Below, in pieces: positions 11,521 to 23,036 of a stretch of 64,000 nucleotides of DNA. Within the stretch, counting starts at the first letter, position 1. Each line of letters starts with the position of its first letter. The notes beneath the pieces were generated by a model. That model was not told where the DNA came from, ran no database searches, and saw only the letters and a program-made list of their open reading frames with translations. A program made the translations under genes and the position numbers. Source of the stretch: Lathyrus oleraceus (Eukaryota; Streptophyta; Magnoliopsida; Fabales; Fabaceae); contig NC_066581.1 of NCBI RefSeq assembly GCF_024323335.1, positions 177,685,330 through 177,749,329 on the forward strand. Reading direction: 5' to 3'.

Positions 11521-13249
11521 GATGATCATAGGAGTACAAATGCCAACAACATGGACTTACAATTGTATCCTCACACACAACAAACAAACAGAAACACTAA
11601 CCAAAGAGGACATAAGTGGCCAATGAAATGGTCTTACACTTAATCCCTTCCAAATCATAGGAACAATGGCCAATGAATGGACTTGTAGTTGATTCCTCAA
11701 TGGACAACAAAGATGTGTCACAAAGATATGAAATGATGATCATGCAATAATGAACAATTAATGAGGATAAATGCACAAAGCACACAAGCAAGCATGCACA
11801 TATGAATCAAGTAATCAATCAAATAAAGTCAATTAGCACTCACTATATACAAGCAATTTGGCTCAAGCAAGGGTTAGACTTGAAAGTCAACTGGAATGGG
11901 GTTAGTGGTGCTCTTAACCTTAACATTAAGAGTTAAGGTGAAGCAGATGAAAGGATATGAAGGGTGTGCCTCATTGCTCTTATCCCTGGTCAGGGAGAGG
12001 TTTGAATATCAGAAGGTGTGGGAGTTGAGAAAGTTGGAACTCTCTCAACAAGTTAAAGACTCTATAGATCTTGGGTTAAGATCCACAATGCTACAACATG
12101 TAATGTGAGAAAAGGGATGACACACAGACTAGTAGGAGATGGACTACACATCTCTTTTATCTACCAATTGCCTTATCAAAGGACTTTTCCTGCTTGGGGA
12201 CAAAGATAAACAATCACAAGCATTGCCTCTTAAGGAGGACTTCAGATAGGTGCCTGGCCAAGTAATAGGCCAGGTCTTCCAGACTACATGAAGAAGAGAG
12301 GTTATACCTAATTGGTTAAGCAACCAAGCAAGTTCAAAATGAACTTAAGCAACTAATGTACCTATGGAAACATCAAACAAATCAGTATACAACTCAGATA
12401 AACAACCAACAGTTAATGCAACAGACAACCAATATAGGCAAAGGCATAAGCCACAAGTCAATCCCAATTGAATCAACATCAACCTACAAAACACACATTA
12501 GTAATCAAAAGCAAATATCAAATGCTCTCAAGATGAGGCATCATCAATTGTATAACTTGTATGTGCAACCTGAAATAAAGCTTCAAACATGAGAAGCAAA
12601 CCACTAGGACAAGGCCTAGGGTCAAAGGGGGAGAAATAATTCAAAATAGAACATGAAAATTTACAAGAATCAAGATTAATCAAATTAGAAACTATTCCAA
12701 AAGGTCTCATGTCAATAGCAATTACCAAAAGAATTTCATAATCAAAAGATGTCAAGATAGGCAAGTTGAAACCATATTGAAGCAACAGAATGATCAAAGG
12801 CACATTAATTCCAGAATGACTCAATAAATCTCAAGAAAAATCATGGCTAAACAGCATAAATCAAATGATCTACACACCAAAAATCATGGCATTTGGACAA
12901 GTATAAGCATGGCAATTAAATTCATCAAGTCATGGTAAGCATAAACAAACTCAAAGGAAGCACAAATTGATACATCAACTTAAGGCAACCCTAAAACAGA
13001 GATGACATGTGATAAATGACTCAAACCAAAGCCAAGACAAACTTCAATGTGTCTAGAAAGTTCAACACTCATCAAAAGTCCAAACATGACAATCCAGAAA
13101 AGAAAATCTCAAACAAATTGTTAATGGATCCAAAAATTCTACAAATATTCACAAGCAATCCTAACATCCATAAGGAGCATCATGCAAAATTTCAGATCAT
13201 TTGGCATTTATTTGGCATAGTAAAGAAAATCGGCAAATCAAGCAAGCAA

Positions 13250-13274
13250 AGGTGTGACACACATTGTCACACCT
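13250..13274. repeat. Short inverted repeat in C 3' LTR
   Basis: 10-bp perfect arms (aggtgtgaca / tgtcacacct) are separated by 5 bp. The identical structure is at 41024-41048 in the 5' LTR. A hairpin in the transcript is possible; no function is known. Confidence 0.7.
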
Positions 13275-14537
13275 ACATTAATCATAGCATATCTCAACAT
13301 CCAAAAATGAGAAAAATGCAAACTATATACCAAAATGACCATTAGGATGTCTATTTTAATCATGCAAAATTTCACAATCATTGGAGCAATATCCATCATT
13401 TCACAATCAAAATGGTAACCAAGGTACAAGATAGCACATGTATGAACATTCCCTAAGCAAAATAAAAATCCAACCGAGCACAAATTCTGGAAAAATAACC
13501 AAAAAATAGTAGACATCATGAGGATCAATGTGAAAAAAATATCATGTCAATTGGATGCATATTTTTGGAGTTATGAATTTTTGAATGAATGAGAAAAATA
13601 AAAAAATATGAAAGCAAGGCATGAACATATGAGTACAAGATGGAAAAAATAAGGCAAGGCAATTTTGGAAAATGATGGAGCGGGGAATCGAAGAGAGAAT
13701 TCATTTGAATATGAAAGCGCGCGCTACAAAACACGGTCGTTTAGACCGAAACCCTAGCCACATGCATGCATGCTGGGAGCGAAAATCTGCAGGAAAAGCT
13801 CATGAATCCGCAGGAAAGTTCACAAGTAAGCTATGAAGGTTATAACAAATTCCGCAGGAAATTTCCAACAAATGAAGAACACGATGAAGATCTTCATGAT
13901 CTTCATCATCCAATTTTCCAGAAAAATTCAAAGTCACCAGAAACACAAATTGAGCATATATTCATGAAGATCTAACATCACACAACATGAATCAACATGC
14001 ATTTCATCAAATAACAACATCATAAGCAATGGATCGAGCAAATCAACTTTGGACATGAAACTTTAAATCCACGAAACTCTCTCAATATAACATGGAATCA
14101 AATGATTTTTGGCTCAGAATCACCACACAAGCAAGCTCTACAAATATCACATGATGAATTTAAGAAAAGAGAGGATCGAATTCACACCTCTTGTAGAGCA
14201 GCTTTCGATTTCAAGTGTTCTAGATCCTGGCAATGCTCCAATCGTATCCTAGCAACCTTGTATGAGTGAATGGAAGGATCTTTGATGCTTAATTGGCTTT
14301 GAATCCACGGATTTGATATTTCACCATTGATGAACTCTTGCTTGGAATAGCTTTAAATGGCACGAATTCAAGTAGATCCTGCTTGAATGTTGCTCAGTGA
14401 TGATGCTTGATGATGAACAGAGCAAGAACAATGCAAGTTGCTTCAAGAATTGAGAGAAAAAAATGAGAGAAAAGTGAGAGCAAAAATTTGAGATCTGAAT
14501 TTGTGAAGTGTGGTTACTGAATTTCTGTTAGGATTTG

Positions 14538-14550
14538 GCTTAAATACCCC
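14538..14550 (-). promoter_or_regulatory. Candidate TATA box in C 3' LTR
   Basis: On the element strand the sequence reads 'gggtatttaagcc', about 1.14 kb from the LTR start. The other LTR has the same at 42312-42324. The position fits the promoters of LTRs B and F, but the motif is not a perfect TATAAA. Confidence 0.45.
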
Positions 14551-15618
14551 CTCTTAATCCAATCCTTAATCATGCTTATCAAGTGGTAATGAGAATTAGC
14601 TCAAATGAAGTGCAAATGCAAAATGGCCATTTTACCCTATGCATGGTGTGCATGATGAACAGTGCACGTGGCTGCATGATTTTCACTCAAAAACACATTT
14701 TAAAACCATTGGCAATTGTAAAATACTCAAATGAATTACCAATTTTGAATTTTAGAAATTCCCTCCAAAAATCAAGATTTTTGCAAATGTTCATGAAATG
14801 AGAAATGATGCAATGTCATGCGAGATTATGATAGTAGGGATCAAGAGAGAAATGTTCCAAAAAGAACCACTTCAATTGGCCTTTTGGTTCAAAAGTTATG
14901 CAAGCTTGAAGTTCAAATTCCATTGACAAAGATTGATCCATAATTTCTTAACCACACATGAGAATTTCATGTTCTTGGACGTTTTGGAAAGGTGAGAGCA
15001 AGATCTTCAACTTTCATGTTGGACAAAATTTCATTTGAAGCTTGCTTGATGATGTAATCTTGAGGAGAAGACCTTTCCATTTTTGGCAATTTGAAATTAC
15101 AGGTCACTTACTATTTTTGGAAACTTTTCATATGACCTCAAATTCTTCCATGTTGATGTTTGACATGTTAAATGAGACTTGTATGGACATGAATGAGACC
15201 TCTCTAACCATCTCCCACCTTCAAATCCATGATTGAATGCGCAGTTGACTTGTGTTGACTTTTCTAGGGTTTCAGCTGACCTAGCTATGCTCAGATGAAA
15301 TTCAAGCCTCTTCCACTTGAGATCTTGATCCAAAATGATGTCATGGTTCATATGAACTCTTGTGAATGATCATGGTGCCCAAATTCTTCAGAATGGCCAC
15401 CATCTATTGCTTAATGAATTGCCTTTGACTGGCTTGACCTAATGTTGCTTTATCTGCAAGTAACAAGGTTAGATGACATATTTTTGTACATTTGGTTAGT
15501 AAACAAATGAAAAGCAATGATATACAAATGCTAAACATGCTTGGTGATCAAAAATCACTCTCAAAAGATGACCCACCCACAGGGGAGGAAGCAAAGGTGC
15601 ACAATGATCCTTGAGGCA

Positions 15619-15644
15619 ATGATATGATATGATATGATATGATG
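15619..15644. repeat. GATAT pentanucleotide microsatellite
   Basis: Four and a half 'gatat' units lie near the 5' end of the C 3' LTR. The matching place in the other LTR (about 43293-43313) has one unit fewer, as expected from replication slippage. Confidence 0.85.
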
Positions 15645-15681
15645 CCATGAGGGATCTTAGGGACAAAATTGGGGTCTTACA

Positions 15682-17370
15682 GATGCCCCTATTTAAGGTC
15701 ATTCTAGCCGGAGAAGGGAAGTTTAGAAATCTTCATCTCGACGCGGTAGAATGGGCTTAAATAACAGTAATAAGACAAATTTTGGTCCCTAAGAGACCTC
15801 ATGATGCAGATGTATGCATGTAGAAGACGCAAACTCTGTGGGGATATGGTTCACACAGAAGAAAAGACGATCCATCGGAATAATACACTCACCAGGAACA
15901 GAGACTCTAACAAGACTCTTGTGGGGACTCTTATTGGGGATAAAAAAGAAAAAGAATGCGTGAGCAGGACACGACTCTGAATTAGGAAAAACAAAACTGA
16001 CACAACGTGAACAAGACACGACTGGACTGGAGACCTCACTTGGGAGTGAAGGACTCAAACTGGGGAAAAGAAATCCAAAGGAAGACACATCCATTGGAAA
16101 GATTCAAGCTGACTCAAACTATCCACAAGGGATACTTCGGATGAAAATCCGGACTCGGACCAGGAAAAGATTCACAAAGAACCTCCCTGCCGGGAAGATG
16201 CATATATTGGGGAAAACGCCAATACAGCAAAAAGGGTAAAATCACAGCAAGAATTCCACCGGGAAAGGTCTATCAAAGAGACTCTCACGGGGAAGCAACA
16301 AAGAATTGAGGTGTTACCGGTGTAAGGGTAACAAACTCAAGAAGAATGAATATCTAAGACCGGTATAAGGGTGAGAGATATCAATCAACCAACATCTGAG
16401 AAAGACCTGAAAAAGGTACATCAACTCAGGAACATCTGACTCCACAAGGGACCAAGGTCATAATAGGGAGTAGAAAGGAGGGAACACCAGGGATACCGAA
16501 GTATATAATAGGCGACCGACTGAAGCGTGAATTGGTTTTTACTGCCAAGACACTCATCATCCGAAAGGGGGGCTTGAAAAAGCAAATCGACTTACAGGAT
16601 GGACATTCGAATCCACAAAGGGAAAACGAATCTTACTCAACTGGGGACACAAACCCAAAGAGTGCATGAGATATAATATCCATTACCATCAGAACGTGGA
16701 TAGAATATTCGCATGAGATATATTATCTATTACCGTCAGAACGTAGATAATACACTCGCATGGAAGAGACACCAGAGATACCGAGGTATATAATAGGTGA
16801 CCTACCGAAAACATGAATTGGTATATATGCCAAAACACTCATCATCCAAAACACAAACTGGTTAAAGGATGGATATTCGATTCTACAAAGAATACGAATC
16901 TTACTCTACTGGGGAAGATCAACAAAGGATTCCAACCCAAGAGTGAAAGAGATATATTATTCATTACCGTCAGAACGTGAATAATATACTCGAAAAGGAA
17001 GAGACACCAGAGATACCGGTTACTGGGTATATAATAGGTGGTCAACCAAAAAGAGAGACAATCGATACCAACAACAACAAGGTAAACGAAAGACAACTCA
17101 CAGGGGATAAATTGCAAGCATCCGGCAATTATCCGAGAAACAACAAATATTCGACTCCGCAAAGGGAAATAACGAATCTTACTCGACCGGGGAAACACAA
17201 ACGGCTTCGACTGAAGAGTGCATGAGATATATTATCCACTACCGTCAGAACGTGGATAACATATTCGCATGGAAGATTATCCACAACCGGTTACTGGGTT
17301 AACAAAGGATAAATCGACCGAAAAGAAAGGCATCGGGTTACCAAAACTAGGTATATAAAGATGACCAATC
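15682..17370 (-). repeat. Distal 3'UTR of Ogre element C
   Basis: Repeat-rich non-coding sequence between the D insertion and the 3' LTR. The first bases on the plus strand (15682-15700) are the PPT ('ttaaataggggcat' on the element strand). Units such as 'accgt-cagaacgt(a/g)gataata' recur at about 16690, 16735, 16965 and 17240; 'ataccggt(t/a)..gggta' and 'tcgactcc..aaaggga' units also recur. It continues on the other side of D at 27484. No gene is seen. Confidence 0.75.
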
Positions 17371-17375
17371 AAAGG
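17371..17375. repeat. Target-site duplication of copia element D, left copy
   Basis: AAAGG abuts the D LTR; the matching AAAGG is at 27479-27483. It confirms that D inserted as one unit from 17376 to 27478. Confidence 0.9.
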
Positions 17376-17810
17376 TGAAGGTGAGAAAAACAAGAAAGGG
17401 GGGTTTGAATTGTTGGAAAATAAGCGCTTTTTCAAAATAAAGACCACACAAGGAATTTATACTGGTTCGCTTATAACACAAGGCTACTCCAGTCCACCCG
17501 GCCAATGTGATTTCGCCTTCAACAAGGACTTAATCCACTAATCTTGAAAGATTGTTTACAACCAACGTCTAAGAGAAAGATCTCTTAGTCCTCTCAAGTA
17601 TACAGACTGCGCAGAGTCACTTGAGGAAATAAAACACTAGATAAAAAGACTATGTAATCTAGAGTGCTTCTAAGATAAGCAAATATTACAACAGTAGGAA
17701 AAAGAGTGTTTCACGTTCTAAGCAAAAGCTTTGTGAAAGATTGAGAGAGAGAGAATGTTTCAGTGTATGCTTACGCACGTCTCAATGTTGATTGTTGTCC
17801 TTTATATAGG

Positions 17811-17818
17811 AGTGAAAG
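17811..17818 (-). promoter_or_regulatory. TATA box in D LTR
   Basis: The element strand reads 'CCTATATAAAGGAC', about 590 bp from the LTR start. It is the same in all three D LTRs. Confidence 0.7.
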
Positions 17819-18119
17819 GACCGTTGAAATTGATGGCAGATAATTTTTCTTGAATAGGAATTAATGCCATAACTTCTGTTGTTTCTTGCCAAAACAACTT
17901 TGCCTCCCCGAATAACTTCTTTCCAAATATAGTTCCTTTCCATTTGAGTTTGAAGTTAACGTTACTCTTTCTGTATTAGGAAATCCATTATCAAGGTCTG
18001 CGTGACTCTGGGAATCTTGGAATCTTGCTGTGTTGATTCGGAGCTTCTGATGTTTATCTTAAGGAGTTCTGATGATGTCTTCAGATGACGCTGAGAGCTT
18101 CTGGAATGATATACCGTTG

Positions 18120-18240
18120 TTCAGATTCAGAACTTCTAGAGTGCACTTCTTCTTCAGATGCTTCTGATATTCTGTTGTTTTATTCAGAGTTAGAACTTCT
18201 TGAGCGTGTTTCTACTTCAGATGCTTCTGATCTTCTGATA
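18120..18240 (-). repeat. Two-unit 63-bp direct repeat in D LTR U3
   Basis: The units start at 18120 and 18183. Each contains 'cagaacttct' or 'tagaacttct' followed by 'acttcagatgcttctgat'-like sequence. Repeated U3 modules of this kind often carry enhancer sites in plant retrotransposons. Confidence 0.65.
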
Positions 18241-18263
18241 ATTTGTATCTGATATGATTTTGT

Positions 18264-18283
18264 ATCTGATGACGTCATCAGAT
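18264..18283. promoter_or_regulatory. 20-bp palindrome with TGACGTCA core in D LTR
   Basis: The half site 'atctgatgac' is followed by its exact reverse complement. The core TGACGTCA is a classical bZIP (TGA/CREB-type) site. Copies are at 27335-27354 and 31720-31739, unchanged although flanking bases differ. It lies about 125-145 bp from the LTR start, upstream of the TATA box. Confidence 0.7.
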
Positions 18284-18407
18284 CTCTTCCTTTTTTCCTT
18301 AGAACCCTGCACACTTAGAAACTTTTCGTTAGGGTGCCATTTTTGGTTTCATCCTTTGTTATCATCAAAATCATGGAATCTGTTGTAGAACAATTTTTGT
18401 TCTTACA

Positions 18408-18421
18408 ATCTCCCCCTTTTT
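18408..18421 (-). promoter_or_regulatory. Primary polypurine tract of element D
   Basis: 'AAAAAGGGGGAGAT' on the element strand directly precedes the 3' LTR. Additional PPT-like 'aggggga' motifs lie upstream at 18475-18488, 18652-18665 and 18966-18976, a known Sirevirus trait. Confidence 0.85.
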
Positions 18422-18973
18422 GATGATGACAAAACAAACTTAAATAGCAGATGAAACAGGAAATATCAGATCAGGAGCTCCCCCTGAGATGAGCTAGGGA
18501 GTTCAAAAGTTCTTACCAGAGCTTCCAAGCAATGAAGTTTCGATACTATCTGCAATTTCTTAAGTCCAATGTTAGATGAATTTATTTTTAAGAAAAGCAT
18601 GTTGCAGAGTGCTTAGGGTATTAGGCAATTTTCATCAGAGCTATATTGATTTCTCCCCCTTTTTGTCAGAATCAAAAAGACTTAAACAAAATAATCAAAA
18701 AGATATTATATTCAGATAATAGAGCAACAGAGACAATGGCAAGAAAGCAAACAAGCAAACATCAGAACAAGGAAAACAAGGCAACAAACAAAAAATCCTA
18801 AGTGCCTAAGGGTTGGGAGGCGGAGGCATTCTCTGAAGCAGTTGAGCCAGCATGTTCTGAATGTTGTCGTTGACGGTGTCCTATTTGTCCATTCTGGCTC
18901 TGAGTTCCTTCTGGTCTTTCTTAAGTTCTTCAAGTGTCTGGAGAACCATAGGGACAACAGTGGAGGACTCCCC
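18422..18973 (-). other. Non-coding 3' region of element D
   Basis: About 550 bp between the end of the env-like ORF and the PPT. It holds repeated PPT-like motifs and otherwise AT-rich sequence. The short ORFs crossing it run antisense to the env-like C-terminus or are not conserved, so no gene is called. Confidence 0.7.
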
Positions 18974-21112
18974 CTAAGTCAGAGCACTCTGTGCTTCAGC
19001 AGCGGCCTTCGCTTCAGCTTCAGCAGCAGCTTGTGCTTCAGCTTCAGCAGCAGCAGCAGCATCGGCCAGAGCTTTGGCTTCAGCTTCCTTTGCCCTTTGG
19101 ATTTCTGCTTGTCGAGCTCTTTCTTCTTCTTGTCTTCTTGCTTCTTCTTCAGCTTCTCTGGAAAGTCTTTCCTGTAGTCTTGCCTTAGCATCTTTGATGA
19201 AGTCGTTTCTGACTTGCTCAGAGATGTGCTTTAGTTTGAAAGCTTCATAAGTCATCCAGCCAATGACTCTGTTCCAGTGTGTCCTTACAGAGTCAGGATC
19301 ATCACTGATGCCAGAGTTAATGGTCAGAGACTTGACCTTCTGTACTGAAGCCCCTGCGAACAACATTATGGCTTCCTCAAGGGTAGGCATGGAATGTTCA
19401 GGTTCAGGTTCAGATGTTTGGGGTGGAGAGTTTGGAGGGCTTAAGTTTAGTGTTTGAGGCTCAGGTTCAGGTTCAGCGGAAGTGTTTGGACGGATAGTTT
19501 CAGAGGTATGAAGGTCAGAGGGCTGGAGTTCAGATGGAATGAGGGTTGGTTGTTCTGTGGATGGTGAAGTTACTTCAGGTGGAGGTTGTGTTGGTTGTTG
19601 AGTGTTTTGGTTTAGAGAATAAAGGTGGGCTAGAGTGGGAGAAGCGGGATCAGAAGGTTCTGGGTCAGAGGAGAGGATAAGGTAAGGGGGTGATTCTGGG
19701 TTTGAAGATGAAGAGGTGGTTTGATTGAGTTCTTCAGCTTCGGATAGAGGTAGTGATGTATGGGCAAGATTAAATTTAGGTCGAGGTTGTGAGGTTCTGG
19801 TTGTAGAAGTTGGGGTTTCAGAGGTGGTGTAGATAGGTGCTGGGAGAGGATTAGAGGAAGCCACAGGAGGTTCAGAGGGAATAGAGGGAGCAGACTTACC
19901 AGTAGATAGTTGTAGAGGCGCTGGAGATCTTGTTTCAGAAGTTTCTCCTAGCCTTGCTTTCTTTGCCTTTGAAGACTTCTTTTCAAAGGGACCTCTTTTG
20001 AACTTGACGAAGTCAGATTCTGAATCCAGCATATCATCTAGTCTGAAGTCAGAGATGTCAACTCCTTCATCCTTCAGACGCTGCATATAGTGAAGGATTT
20101 CTTCTCTGGGTTCATTCTTGTAGAACCTTGCAAGACCATGTGGCAGCTTCCTCTGATCTTTCAAGGCGTCCCAAGAGGTGTCCAACATGGGTTTGACTTG
20201 AATCTTCTTCAAAATTCCCATAGACTTCAGATTTCTGGCGTTCAGAGGCCTTCCAGTATCTATCGCCAGATCTTCCATAAGTTTGTTCTTCTCCAGATGA
20301 TCTACAAGCCCATTTTCGATCAGAACATCAGACAAAAGTCTTCACATAGGGATGTAGGTTATGGGTTTCATGTTGTTTCTGGTCTCCCGTACAGAATCTC
20401 TGAGATACTTGAAGAGTAGTGCTGGGAGGCAGAGCTTCAAACCTTTGTGAATGCAATACAGAATGCACTTCTGATCTGTATTGATGTAGTCAGAGGAGTT
20501 TGATGCTGGGCGGTGATGAATGGTTCCCAGAATGATCTTGAGCCATACTCTGAGGTTCTGATGAAGTTCTTTGTTCTTTGACGGATTGCCTTCAGTGTTA
20601 GGTTTGAAGATGGTGGGATTAATTACTTGAGCAATGTACCTTGATCTAGGGTTGATGTCGTAGATCCTTCTTCCTTCAGTTTTCTCCATGTTCAGTAAAG
20701 AAGCAATTGACTTTTCAGTAATCACTATCTTGACCCCCAACACGTAGGAGACGATGAAATGGTCATCAGCGTCAGCAAATCTCCAGAATTCTTTGATGAG
20801 GTATGGGTAAACAGGGCCATAGAGCCGTTGAAAGTAGTTTTCCCAACCTTGTTGACGAAGTTCTTCAGTAAGATCTACTCCATTCCTTTTCATGTTATTG
20901 AAGTCTACCAGTGATTCACATAAAACTTCCAGTCCCTCAAAGGGAGTTGCCAGGTTGATATGAGGCTCACGATCAAGAACATGGGGTTCCTTGTACACTG
21001 GAGTAATGGATACGCCTGTAACTGTTGGAGTGGGAATGCTTGTGCTTTGGGTTGTGGTGCTTGATTCCATTTGTTGAGAAAAGTTGAAAACTTGTTGTTG
21101 TTGAGCATCCAT
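18974..21112 (-). pseudogene. Sirevirus env-like ORF (broken)
   Basis: A long frame downstream of RNase H, in the position of the SIRE1 env-like gene. The likely start is the ATG at 21112 (MDAQQQQ); the frame is open further upstream to 21346. The N-terminal half contains 'EFWRFADADDHFIVSYVLGV', resembling the plant-transposon-protein domain found in env-like proteins of soybean SIRE1 relatives. A TGA at 20342-20344 splits the frame; the same frame then continues to 18974. The middle is rich in Ser, Pro and Thr (about 19480-19930). The C-terminus (19000-19200) is a charged Ala/Glu/Arg-rich stretch that should form a coiled coil. No convincing signal peptide or membrane anchor follows the MDAQQQQ start, so a real envelope role is doubtful. 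About 712 codons in total, typical of the family. Confidence 0.82.
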
Positions 21113-21591
21113 TGTTGATGAAGATGAGTTGAAGATGAACTGCTTGCAGAAATGCTTCAGAGAATAGGTTTGAGAATGAGTGAGAGTGAAAAGTGTGTGA
21201 AGTGTGAGAGGAGTGTTTAAATACCCTAAACAAAAACACATGCAAAACGACACACAAAACAGCGTTAGCACAAAAACCAAGTTAGCACGCTTGGGGGAAA
21301 AATGATTATGGCTCGTTAATGAATGTCTAATCCCAACAGTATGCACACTGCTCGAGGAGATCTCAAACGTCTGGCCTTTGAATTTCTTCTGGACAGCTGT
21401 CTAGAAGTTCCAAGGTTAGAAGCTAAGTGCTCCACGTGGTTTGATGTATCTGATCTTCAGGAATACCAAAGGATTGGTTCCTGGAGATTTCTAACTCAGA
21501 TATCTTCTTAACTTGGTAGAAGTATCAGAGTCAGAGACAGAAGCTCATTTGTTTATGTCAGAGTCTCATTTTACATCTTCAGAGGCACAAT
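21113..21591 (-). other. Spacer between pol and env-like ORF, element D
   Basis: Mostly AT-rich sequence with repeated 'tcagag/tctga' words. The env-like frame stays open to 21346 (a hydrophobic stretch is encoded there), so an upstream start cannot be excluded. It may hold a splice acceptor or internal start for the env-like ORF; nothing decisive is visible. Confidence 0.5.
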
Positions 21592-23036
21592 TTATTCAGG
21601 GCAATTTTGAATGTTCAGATTTTTTAAGATAAAAAGAAATCTATCTTCAGCTAAAGGCTTAGTAAATATATCTGCCCATTGATGATCTGTATCAATGAAC
21701 TTCAATGTTACTATCCCTTTCTGAACATAGTCTCTGATAAAATGATGTTTTATTTCAATGTGCTTAGCTCTGGAGTGTAGAATGGGATTCTTACTTAGAC
21801 AAATGGCAGCAGTGTTATCACAGAAGATAGGAATGTTACTCTCGAAGATTTGCAGATCTTCTAACTGATTCTTCATCCAGAGCATCTGAGTTGTGCACAG
21901 TGATGCTGAGATGTATTCTGCTTTTGCAGTAGATAAAGCGATAGTTGACTGTCTCTTGCTGGCCCAGGATATCAGATTGTTTCCTAGGAGCTGGCAATTT
22001 CCAGATGTGCTTTTTCGTTCTAGTCTATCTCCTGCATAATCTGCATCACAGTAACCCGAAAGTCTATACTCTGATGTTTTCTTATACATCCGGCCCAGGT
22101 TAGGAATTCCTTTCAGATATTTGAGAATTCTCTTAACTGCTGTTAAGTGAGTTTCTCTAGGATCTGATTGGAATCTGGCACAGAGACAGACACTAAAGAG
22201 AATATCAGGTCGAGTAGCAGTTAGATAGAGAAGAGAGCCTATCATACCTCGATAGAGCTTCTGACAAACCTTTTTGCTTACTTCTTCCTTTTCAAGAATG
22301 CATGTTGGATGCATGGGAGTTTTTGCAGAGTTGCAGTCAGCCATGTCAAATTTCTTCAGAACATCTTTAATGTATTTGCTTTGATGAACGTACGTGACTT
22401 CTGAAGTTTGATTAATTTGAATTCCCAGAAAGAACTTTAGTTCTTGCATTAAGCTCATTTCAAATTCTGCCTGCATTAACTCAGAGAATTCTTGACAAAC
22501 AGAGGCGTTAGCTGAACCAAAAATAATATCATCAACATATATCTGGCATATCATGAGATCATTGTTAAGGTTCTTACAGAAGAGTGTGGAGTCAACTTTT
22601 CCTCTGATAAAATTGTGTTCCAGAAGAAAATTGCTTAAACGTTCATACCAAGCTCTGGGAGCTTGTTTAAGTCCATATAAAGATTTTTTAAGTTTAAAGA
22701 CATGTTCTGGAAATTTTGGATTTTCAAAACCTGGAGGTTGGTTGACATACACTTCTTCTCATATATAACCATTAAGGAATGCGCTCTTGACATCCATTTG
22801 ATATAATTTGATAGAGTGGTTTATAGCAAAAGATACAAGAAGACGAATAGATTCTAACCTTGCGACTGGAGCAAAGGTTTCATTGTAGTCAATACCTTCT
22901 TGTTGACTGTAACCTTGAGCTACCAGTCGAGCTTTGTTTCTGACGACTTCTCCTTTCTCATTCAGCTTGTTTCTGAATACCCATCTGGTTCCAATAACGT
23001 GAATGCCTCTGGGCTTAGGAACAAGATCCCAGACAT
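21592..23036 (-). pseudogene. Copia reverse transcriptase and RNase H, element D
   Basis: RT (RVT_2 family) begins near 23036 ('[10 protein letters not shown]') and includes '[11 protein letters not shown]', '[13 protein letters not shown]', 'LKKSLYGLKQAPRAWY' and the catalytic 'YVDDIIFG'. RNase H follows with 'GYCDADYAGD', 'KRQSTIALSTAKAEYISA', 'CDNTAAICLSKNP' and 'HIEIKHHFIRD'; the frame ends in TAA at 21592-21594. A TGA at 22759-22761 splits the frame just after 'FLNGYI'. In RNase H the usual STAEAEY reads STAKAEY, a probable damaging G-to-A change. It converts genomic RNA into DNA inside virus-like particles. Inactive as it stands. Confidence 0.93.

Larger units (their letters stand above)
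9964..15681 (-). mobile_element. 3' LTR of Ogre element C (5718 bp)
   Basis: The plus-strand reading runs from TGTAGCGGTG to GGGGTCTTACA, so on the element strand it starts TGTAAGACCCC and ends CGCTACA. It matches 37678-43352 almost base for base. Compared with the other copy it lacks 58 bp next to 13054-13058, between two GAAAG repeats. It contains a tandem subrepeat array, a short hairpin and a GATAT microsatellite near its 5' end (15619-15644). Confidence 0.93.
17376..18407 (-). mobile_element. 3' LTR of element D (1032 bp)
   Basis: Plus reading TGAAGGTGAG..GTTCTTACA; element strand TGTAAGAAC..CACCTTCA. It matches 26445-27478 and 30830-31863. It contains a TATA box, a TGACGTCA-centred palindrome and a two-unit 63-bp direct repeat in U3. 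Confidence 0.95.

Noticed and set aside
10998..11525. Repeat-encoded ORFs with 'MDLYQS' and 'NLSGLTLIS' units
   Set aside because: They arise from 50-59-bp tandem DNA repeats whose frame changes between units; there is no family similarity, and they sit inside an LTR.
18842..19457. Plus-strand ORFs rich in Leu/Phe/Ser opposite the env-like C-terminus
   Set aside because: Antisense shadow of the Ala/Glu-rich and Ser/Pro-rich coding sequence on the minus strand.
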